Source: Rhodocyclales bacterium (GTDB taxonomy: Bacteria > Pseudomonadota > Gammaproteobacteria > Burkholderiales > Rhodocyclaceae). From it: a stretch of 64,000 bases of DNA. The notes beneath the pieces are model-generated. The model had not been told where the DNA came from and searched no databases. It was given only the letters and a program-made list of their open reading frames with translations. Positions 57,810-64,000 of the stretch are shown here, in pieces (position 1 is the stretch's first letter; each line of letters begins with the position of its first letter). The DNA lies in NCBI GenBank assembly GCA_016235805.1, contig JACRIY010000056.1, positions 54,015 through 118,014 on the forward strand, written 5' to 3'. The position numbers and the translations under genes are program-made.

Positions 57810-58235
57810 ATGAACATCCTTCGATCATGCAACGAGATATACGCCGAATTCGCAGAACACGAATCGCAACGGCCGTTACGTGATCTGGTCCTGCTATTAC
57901 CCCATATGCAGGCCAGGCGAGTTGGTGGCGAATTTCACATTGACTGGCAGAGTGCCGCTCCGGAACTGCTGATCCAAATTGGCCGCAATGCAGAAATCAC
58001 CCAGCGCACCGTTAATCGTGGCGTCGCGGCAATCGGCCGATTACTGGTAGGGGTCAGCCCGGAAGTTGGGCTTGGCGAGATATCCGCCGACTGCGTGGAG
58101 TCGCTCGGCTGGCTCTTGGCGGAACTCGGCGACTTGGGTTCTACGTCAACCGAAATCCTGACTGCGTGCCAGAGATATACGTCCGACTACTCGCCAGACG
58201 AACCTCTCGAATTCACCCCTACCGCGCGACCGTAG
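57810..58235 (+). CDS. Small protein of unknown function
   Basis: 141 residues from ATG 57810 (MNILRSCNEIYAEF), soluble and helical: RTVNRGVAAIGRLLVGVSPEVGLGEISADCVESLGWLLAELGDL. No family is recognised. Probably cotranscribed with the preceding gene. Confidence 0.7.
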   Translation: MNILRSCNEIYAEFAEHESQRPLRDLVLLLPHMQARRVGGEFHIDWQSAAPELLIQIGRNAEITQRTVNRGVAAIGRLLVGVSPEVGLGEISADCVESLGWLLAELGDLGSTSTEILTACQRYTSDYSPDEPLEFTPTARP

Positions 58236-58322
58236 GTCTTCCGGCCAGGTCGCCACAGCGGCAACTTGCCGCTTTTTTCAACATCGCGAACTAGCGATAA
58301 CTCACCATTATCACTATCCATT

Positions 58323-59303
58323 ATGACTATACAAAAACCGAAAATGAGCACGCGCAGCCGTGCTGAGAACATGAATGAATCCACCAGTAACAAGCAGAAG
58401 GGAACGCCGGATCAGCGCCAAACCTTGACGACCGACGGGTACCTGGAGGCGGCGCTATCGAAAGCAAGTAAGCGCGCATACGCAAGCGACCTTCGCGAGT
58501 TCGTCAAGTGGGGCGGCTCCATACCTTCAACGTCGGAGCAAGTCGCGACATACCTTGCCGAAATGGCTACCACTTTGGCGAATGCAACGTTGCAGCGTCG
58601 CATGATATCTATCCACAAGGCCCATACTGAGGCCGGTTACGAGTCTCCAGTACGTACTCCCAAGGTCAAGCAGGTGTTGGCGGGAATTTCTCGAACCTTC
58701 GGAACACGGCAGGTGCGGGCGCGGCCGATACTCAAGGACGATCTTCTTGAAATGTTGGTCATGGTCGACCAGCAACGGCCTGTCAAAGCGGCTCGCGACA
58801 AGGCGCTCCTGCTGATCGGATTCGCGGGCGCGTTCAGGCGGTCAGAACTTGTGGCGATTCGGTGCGAGGACATCACCGAGTACCCCAGCGGTATCGAGGT
58901 GTTAATCCAGCGAAGCAAAACGGACCAGGAGGGAGTTGGCCGAACGGTCTTCATTCCTTATGCTAACGGCACTCGCTGTCCGGTAGCGGCGCTCAAAGAC
59001 TACAAAACTATCTCTGGTATTGGTATCGGGTTTTTGTTCCGCGCGGTTCACCAGGAACATGTTTCAGAATCTCCGCTGACGCCACAGTCGGTCGCCCTCA
59101 TACTAAAAGCGGCTGCAAAGCGAGTCGGTGTAGATCCGAGTGCGATCAGCGGACATAGCTTGCGTGCTGGCTACTGCACACAGGCCGCGATAGCCGGCCG
59201 GCCGCAATGGGAAATCCGTGCACAAACTGGGCACAAATCAGACCTAGTTCTGGCCCGATATATAAGGCCCGTATTGAGCCGCATGACGGAGAGCTTGCTA
59301 TGA
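58323..59303 (+). CDS. Tyrosine recombinase
   Basis: 326 residues from ATG 58323. The N-terminal SAM-like core-binding domain (KRAYASDLREFVKWGG) and a catalytic domain with Arg in AFRRSELVAI, Lys in QRSKTDQEG, SGHSLRAGY, TGHKSD and the nucleophile Tyr in ARYIRPV, so it looks active. The start is uncertain (no ribosome site; ATG 58371 possible). It overlaps the GHKL ATPase region, hinting at a recombinase-linked subelement inside the island. Confidence 0.88.
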   Translation: MTIQKPKMSTRSRAENMNESTSNKQKGTPDQRQTLTTDGYLEAALSKASKRAYASDLREFVKWGGSIPSTSEQVATYLAEMATTLANATLQRRMISIHKAHTEAGYESPVRTPKVKQVLAGISRTFGTRQVRARPILKDDLLEMLVMVDQQRPVKAARDKALLLIGFAGAFRRSELVAIRCEDITEYPSGIEVLIQRSKTDQEGVGRTVFIPYANGTRCPVAALKDYKTISGIGIGFLFRAVHQEHVSESPLTPQSVALILKAAAKRVGVDPSAISGHSLRAGYCTQAAIAGRPQWEIRAQTGHKSDLVLARYIRPVLSRMTESLL

Positions 59304-59314
59304 AGGGGCCAGCC

Positions 59315-60898
59315 ATGAACACAATGACTGAAATCCGCCAGGTACAAGTACCGCATAGCTACTTCCAGAAGGCCCGGTCAGAATATTCTGACTGGCGCTG
59401 GGCTGTGATCCGTGAATTCATCCAGAACAGCTACGACGCGCAGGCCGCCACTATCGAGTTTCGGCTGATGGCCAACGCAGCCGGCCGGATCGAACTGCAC
59501 GTCGACGACAACGGCATCGGCATGGATGAAGACACCTTGCTCAACGTGTTGCTCTGCATGGGCGGCAGCCGGAAGCTCGAAGGCTCCATCGGCGGCAAAG
59601 GCTGGGCCAAGGCAATCTTGTTCTTTGCGCACCACAGCTACACCATCCGCACTGGCAATCTGAGGGTTGATGGCAGCGGCGGCGAGTACCGCCTTAACGA
59701 AGAGCCGACCAATATCGCCGGGACTCAAATCACGGTCGAATTGGGCGATGAATCCGTACTGCTGGACTCGTGGCGAGAACGGATCACGGCCTACGTGGCC
59801 TCGTGTTTCATGGAGTACGCGACGGGCCGCCCGGTGACGGTATGTTTGGACGGTCAAGCGTTGCCGCAGAACAATGAAGGCATCTACAGTTTCGCCGTGA
59901 AAACTCCGCTGGGAACTATGTGGTACGACGAGACCCAAGGCAACAGATCGGCATTTGTCGTGACCGTTGCGGGGCTGCCCATGTTCGTGGAGACCTTCTA
60001 TTCGGATACGAACCAGAGTGCCTTGACCGGTGGGCTTGAACTCGACGCCGGCAGTGCGGTCCTGACCGCCAATCGGGACGGCTTTACCTCCGCTGTGCGG
60101 GAGCAGTTTTCCCAGATTGTTGGTGGACTGGTGCAAAACCAGAGCGCCGTCCGCTACGGTCAAGCGCTTGACCTGGCGCTTAACTTTGACAGCGGTGCGG
60201 CGTGCCCAGCAGGGAACCCGAGTAGTTCGCCCGGTAATGCAACGACCGGAGAATCGAGTATGCCCCTCCTGCTTGTGTGCCGAGAAACGGAATCCGGCCC
60301 TTTGTCAGGCTACGCGGCTGCCCTCGGTCGCATCACGCATGACCGTTACCCGGCCAACTTCCATTTGAAGGTCGAATCGCTATCTGTACGCAGGACCGCA
60401 ACCAGTCAGGCCTACATCACAGCCCCGTTACTGGTGGCCGCCATGAACAAGCAGCGCAGCGCGAAGCTGGCCCACAGTTGGCGCGCGACACTGATGACCA
60501 TCCTCTGTTGTGATTGGGCGCTAGCGAATGGGGTGGAGTTCTACGACGGGCAGGGCTGTCTGATCGACAATTGGGACAGCAAGGGTTCTGACGTTACCGG
60601 CTCGCAGGCATTTTTCCGGGGCCGCCGGGTTGATGCCGGTTTCTGCTTCATCGCCAACACCGGAGGCCTGTGCTCAACTTCGGTCGGCGACCAGTCGCAC
60701 CGCATCTACATTAACCCCCTGCTGCTGACTGGCGAGGCCGCGTTCAGGGCCGGCGACAAGTTGGACCTTGCATACCACGAGGCCGCACATCTCTGGGAGC
60801 AGCACCACGGCGAGGCGTTCTGTGGGGTTGAGGGCAAGCTGCGGCAAAGCGTCAGGCGCTGGTTGTCGGAGAAGGAAGTGCTATCGCTAGCACGTTGA
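59315..60898 (+). CDS. GHKL-type ATPase with C-terminal HExxH motif
   Basis: 527 residues from ATG 59315, with AAGGGG upstream; ATG 59300, overlapping the recombinase stop, is an alternative. The Bergerat fold is intact: N-box REFIQNSYDA (~Asn38), DDNGIGM (~65) and GGKGWAK (~93). The C-terminal part ends YHEAAHLWEQHHG (His488-His492, further His497/498), a zincin-like metal motif. It resembles Hsp90/MutL-like ATPase conflict proteins fused to a putative peptidase. No named family. Transcription follows the recombinase. Confidence 0.8.
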   Translation: MNTMTEIRQVQVPHSYFQKARSEYSDWRWAVIREFIQNSYDAQAATIEFRLMANAAGRIELHVDDNGIGMDEDTLLNVLLCMGGSRKLEGSIGGKGWAKAILFFAHHSYTIRTGNLRVDGSGGEYRLNEEPTNIAGTQITVELGDESVLLDSWRERITAYVASCFMEYATGRPVTVCLDGQALPQNNEGIYSFAVKTPLGTMWYDETQGNRSAFVVTVAGLPMFVETFYSDTNQSALTGGLELDAGSAVLTANRDGFTSAVREQFSQIVGGLVQNQSAVRYGQALDLALNFDSGAACPAGNPSSSPGNATTGESSMPLLLVCRETESGPLSGYAAALGRITHDRYPANFHLKVESLSVRRTATSQAYITAPLLVAAMNKQRSAKLAHSWRATLMTILCCDWALANGVEFYDGQGCLIDNWDSKGSDVTGSQAFFRGRRVDAGFCFIANTGGLCSTSVGDQSHRIYINPLLLTGEAAFRAGDKLDLAYHEAAHLWEQHHGEAFCGVEGKLRQSVRRWLSEKEVLSLAR

Positions 60899-60959
60899 AT
60901 GCCTCGTGCCATAGCATGGTAAGCCACCGTTGATTCGAGGCCAACCATTCCAAGGAGTG

Positions 60960-61574
60960 CTACTCAGCGTTTGAATGTTCCCAGCGAAGGAAATTCATTA
61001 CTATCGCATACACATTGAAAATGAAACTCTTGAGCATTAGCAACAGGTAAACGAAACTGCTGCCTAGCAATACGTAGCCAAGTTGGATCATTAGATCGCG
61101 CACGCCGAGGGAGGCAGGAATCAGCTTCACAATATAGGAAATAACGCCGCCGGTTTGGCAAAAAAGAATGACGAAAAGGTACAGGCCGGCACACGTTAAA
61201 TAGGCAATAAATACACGCATAAACGCAAAAATATTCTTTTTGAGCGTGGGCAATGCTGTTTCTTTGTCTTGATGGTCCATCATCGCCAGCATCATTGCGG
61301 GCTTGGCGACCGTCATGAAGATTGTGAAGCCAGCGATCAGAAAACCAAGAGTCGTGATCGTGAAATTGAATCCATTCGTTGCCCATGACCGTGCATCAGC
61401 AAGAAGTGCAGTTGTGTTGGGTTGAAGCACAAAAGCATTGACAGTCAGTAGCCCGGTTGCCGCAAGGTTTAGTAAAGTCTGTACCCAGCTCGGTCGAATT
61501 CGCCTAGAAAGCACATAAACATCCCAAAGTGATTTCTCACTGGTTAGCTCGATTGGGTCGAACTGGTACTTCAT
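60960..61574 (-). CDS. Four-helix membrane protein of an unrecognised two-gene system
   Basis: 204 residues. Hydrophobic segments near 30-50 (VQTLLNLAATGLLTVNAFVL), 65-90 (FTITTLGFLIAGFTIFMTVA), 120-140 (FMRVFIAYLTCAGLYLFVILF) and 160-190 (LGYVLLGSSFVYLLLMLKSFIF). No family is recognised. Its start overlaps by one base the stop of the upstream 340-residue gene, so the two proteins are made together. Size and layout are reminiscent of membrane components of two-gene defence systems. Confidence 0.8.
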   Translation of the reverse strand: MKYQFDPIELTSEKSLWDVYVLSRRIRPSWVQTLLNLAATGLLTVNAFVLQPNTTALLADARSWATNGFNFTITTLGFLIAGFTIFMTVAKPAMMLAMMDHQDKETALPTLKKNIFAFMRVFIAYLTCAGLYLFVILFCQTGGVISYIVKLIPASLGVRDLMIQLGYVLLGSSFVYLLLMLKSFIFNVYAIVMNFLRWEHSNAE

Positions 61575-62593
61575 CAGCGCTGCCCATCAACCAGCGCTCG
61601 AATCTTCTCAAGTACCCCGGCCGCCAAAGCCGGCAAGGCAATGTGCCCTGACTGAGTTAATTTCTTGAACGTGTTGTGCATTGCGACTGCTGCTTTCGCA
61701 ATAGGTTTCGGCAAAGACCCCACCTCGATTGTCAAACTAAAATCCTCGTTGTTACCTTTGAGGCCGTCCCCTTCGGCATCATGCCCACGCAGCATAACTG
61801 ATGAGTTACCTAACCCCGTTGCAGCTGAGGTTTGTGCTATGACCTCGTTTGCTAAGAGCCCGTCTTTACCATTAGCAAAGCGAACGGTTGTCGAGACGCT
61901 GTGCATATTGTCTTTGCGTCGGCCGAACTCTCCCCAGAACTCGTCGTTATCAATTTCTTCCTGGTTCGTCGGCAGAAGCTTGATTACAAGTTCTTCAACA
62001 GTTTTGAAACGATTGACAAACTGTTCTAGCGACTGGCGATCTGCAAGGGGAGTAATGCGCAAGTCTGGTCGTGGTGTCTCGCGAAGAAGTTTGGCTTTTG
62101 TGCCGCGAGGAGGAGGAGCACCCAGCTCCTTCTCTTTTGCAGCCATTAACGCGTCGATAAACTCGGTGTGACGCCGAAGCAAAAAGGCTCGACTCGTGCT
62201 TTCTAAGTTCTGGATTGAAGGGGCACCCGAAACTTCGCGGCAGAAAATCAGCCGGTGACTGTCAAGCAAGAGAACGAAAACTGACGTGGGCGCTGTTTCT
62301 AGCTCCTTCTTGTCGAAGACTATCCCCGTGTCGGTGTAAATTTGTTCGCGCTTGAGCTTGGTGTTCTTGACGATACGTCCAGCAATGGCTGCCGTTTGAT
62401 GCCCATCGGTCAACTTAAGCCGAATGACTTCGGTATCAAGAAAGAAATACTCCCCTTTATCCTTTATCTGTCGAACGTATCGACGTCCTTCAAAAGAAGG
62501 CGCGACAACACTCTGAAATAGGTCCAGCAGAACTTTCTCTTCGCCGAACTTGAGGGTGTAGTTACCGAACTCGATTCGATGCGTGAATGCCAT
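61574..62593 (-). CDS. Cytoplasmic partner of the membrane protein, unknown function
   Basis: 339 residues from ATG 62593 (MAFTHRIEFGNYTL), with AGGGGG upstream. The N-terminal ~150 residues look beta-rich (HRLIFCREVSGAPSIQNLESTSRAFLLRR); the C-terminal ~100 (GGREDFSLTIEVGSLPK-like strands, then KKLTQSGHIALPALAAGVLEKIRALVDG) are separate. It lacks recognisable catalytic motifs. It is coupled to the downstream membrane protein gene. Not assignable to a known defence family by eye. Confidence 0.78.
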   Translation of the reverse strand: MAFTHRIEFGNYTLKFGEEKVLLDLFQSVVAPSFEGRRYVRQIKDKGEYFFLDTEVIRLKLTDGHQTAAIAGRIVKNTKLKREQIYTDTGIVFDKKELETAPTSVFVLLLDSHRLIFCREVSGAPSIQNLESTSRAFLLRRHTEFIDALMAAKEKELGAPPPRGTKAKLLRETPRPDLRITPLADRQSLEQFVNRFKTVEELVIKLLPTNQEEIDNDEFWGEFGRRKDNMHSVSTTVRFANGKDGLLANEVIAQTSAATGLGNSSVMLRGHDAEGDGLKGNNEDFSLTIEVGSLPKPIAKAAVAMHNTFKKLTQSGHIALPALAAGVLEKIRALVDGQR

Positions 62594-62870
62594 ATCCACC
62601 CCCTATTTGTTGAGAGCCCCATTCTATGACGACGGGGTCCGTGATGAAACAAATGCTGGCATTTCCCATACCTTGGGGCTTGCATAAAGTGGGCCTGCAA
62701 CAACGCCGACCTACTCAACCAGGATGCGCATTGCGCGGTCACGAGGAGAAGACATATTGATTGAGGGGATCATTTACGTTGCGCCTTAGATGGCTCATTG
62801 AGTGTTGCAGATTCCCTGTTGTGCCTTCTCGCGGGGGCGGGTTCGGCTTCGGATCATTTGCGCGCCTTTC

Positions 62871-63889
62871 TTACTGCCTCGCCTCGTACGCCAGCAGCCC
62901 ATCCACATCCTTGAACTTCTCATAAATCGCAGGGTTCTCGCCGACGCCCAGCGCGGTGAAGTGGGCTCGGCTACATTCGATCTTGCCGCCTTCACGGTCG
63001 CGCAGGTCTTCGGTGAATAGGCTGCTCTTGGTTTCCACCACGAAGTAAAGCCGCTCGTGTCCGTCGCGCTCGACCAGTACGGCCCAGTCGGGGTTGTACG
63101 TGCCTAGCGGGGTCGGCACCTTGAACCAGCCGGGGAGCTTGGCGTACACCTTGATCGCGTTGTTCTTTTCGAGCTGGTCAGCAAAGTCGCGCTCGACCTC
63201 AGAGTCGTAAACCACGTGCTGATAAACCGACTTCTCGGTGTCCATCAGCATGTTCTTGAGGTAGCCGGTCAGTTCCTCGGTTTCAAACAATTCCTGCGCG
63301 TAATACTGCTCGTCACCGAGGCGCTGGTACTTGATGCCATCGACCAGGGCAAAGCGCTTGCAACGATTGACGGCGTCCGACGCCAGTTCGATGAACTGCT
63401 GCGGATTGCGCTTGAAATCGTTCAGCCGCCCGCTTTCAGTGAGGATGCGCGCGATGGTCCGGCGGGTCAGTTGCGTGCGGTCCTGCAACTCGGTCAGCAC
63501 GTCGGGCAACTCAATGTCGGTCTCGTTCAGCGTGACGGTGTCCGCCCCCGCTTTTTCGGTCGCTTCGACGCCCGCCTTGCCAATCGCCAGACCGGCCTTA
63601 CGCCATTGCAGCCGGGACTTGGTAATGGGCGGCGCATCGCGCAACGCCGCAATGCAGCCGGTTATCAACTTCTCGTTGTCGAACTGAACTCGGTAGGTTG
63701 TCTTGTGCTTGATGCGATCCCACAGCGCCTTGAACTCGGGGCTGACCAGCACCGATTTACGGACCGACACCGTTCTGCGGTCGTCGGAGTTCTTGATCTC
63801 CAGCTTGCCGGACAGCTTGCGCAGCACGGCCGCGATTTGCGCCCGTTGCGCTTCGTACTCTGTCGGCGCGCGTTTAAAACTGACCAGCT
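62871..63889 (-). pseudogene. C-terminal fragment of a type III restriction enzyme Res subunit
   Basis: About 335 codons remain. The C-terminal endonuclease domain is recognisable: TPLGTYNPDWAVLVERDG...LYFVVETKSSLFTEDLRDREGGKIECSRAHFTALGVGENP, the PD-(D/E)xK core of type III Res proteins. The helicase part is missing: homologous sequence stops at about 63885, where a different sequence with an in-frame stop begins. The matching Mod gene is not in the window. It is probably non-functional. Confidence 0.8.
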
Positions 63890-64000
63890 GTGCGCATTGA
63901 ATTTTGACCAGGGGCTAAAGCCGCCTGTCATAGGCATGGCTGTGGATAAGTGTAGCGTATTCTCTAAGTTCGGATCCTCCTCAGGGTTGGTTGGAATTCT
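63889..64000. mobile_element. Probable terminus of an insertion sequence cutting the Res gene
   Basis: Homology to Res ends at TGACCAGCTGTGCGCATTGA and TTTTGACCAGGGG follows; TGACCAG occurs twice within 30 bases, as in the repeated ends of IS21-like elements. No transposase is visible before the window ends, so the element would lie to the right. Family assignment is tentative. Confidence 0.35.

Noticed and set aside
1..64000. CRISPR arrays, rRNA or tRNA genes
   Set aside because: No regularly spaced direct repeats, no rRNA-like stretches and no cloverleaf with a CCA-adjacent acceptor were found by eye; a covariance-model scan would be decisive.

Overview
The window is high-GC proteobacterial chromosome, most likely from a betaproteobacterium near Rhodocyclales. 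This is inferred from GC-rich codon use, from the order rsgA, pterin dehydratase, M48 peptidase (all on the minus strand) ending beside the first codons of an Orn-like reading frame, and from the mix of metabolic genes. No rRNA, tRNA or CRISPR array was seen.

Region 1 (1-25.1 kb) is chromosomal. It holds signalling genes (ArsR-rhodanese, HD-GYP, hybrid histidine kinase), methionine gamma-lyase, a GlcF-like iron-sulfur protein, small housekeeping enzymes and a phasin-like protein. Its most distinctive locus (11.1-16.8 kb) is a B12-dependent acyl-CoA mutase in two subunits, a MeaB-type GTPase chaperone, a PaaK-like acyl-CoA ligase and a TetR regulator, with matching palindromic operators in both promoter regions. 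The substrate-pocket residues match none of the characterised mutases I know. At 20.5-25.1 kb five overlapping genes encode a MacB/Lol-like ABC exporter with a LolA-like lipoprotein-sorting protein and a probable outer-membrane protein.

Region 2 (25.1-38.1 kb) is a transition zone: five toxin-antitoxin modules, an IS630-family insertion, a small three-gene operon (55-aa membrane peptide, DUF6884, GIY-YIG-like nuclease), then conserved rsgA/phhB/M48. A dispersed short repeat with core GCCGGCGCCGACTTTT occurs about 17 times between 6 and 34 kb. It sits between the accessory modules like a cassette boundary and twice lies inside one coding sequence.

Region 3 (38.1-64 kb) is a genomic island of lower and more uneven GC. 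A P4-type integrase abuts what looks like the first five codons of a disrupted orn gene. Next come an AlpA regulator, a gene II/X-like replication protein and a UvrD-type helicase, then a dense set of conflict and stress genes: TPR pair, membrane-anchored Mrr nuclease, vWA-PP2C-kinase triad with a DUF4236 partner, secreted nuclease, SRAP protein, AP2-like protein, HEPN/zinc-ribbon protein, DUF4238, AbiTii, IHF-beta, a second tyrosine recombinase coupled to a GHKL ATPase with an HExxH motif, an unrecognised two-gene membrane system, and a type III restriction subunit cut off by a probable insertion-sequence end at the right edge.
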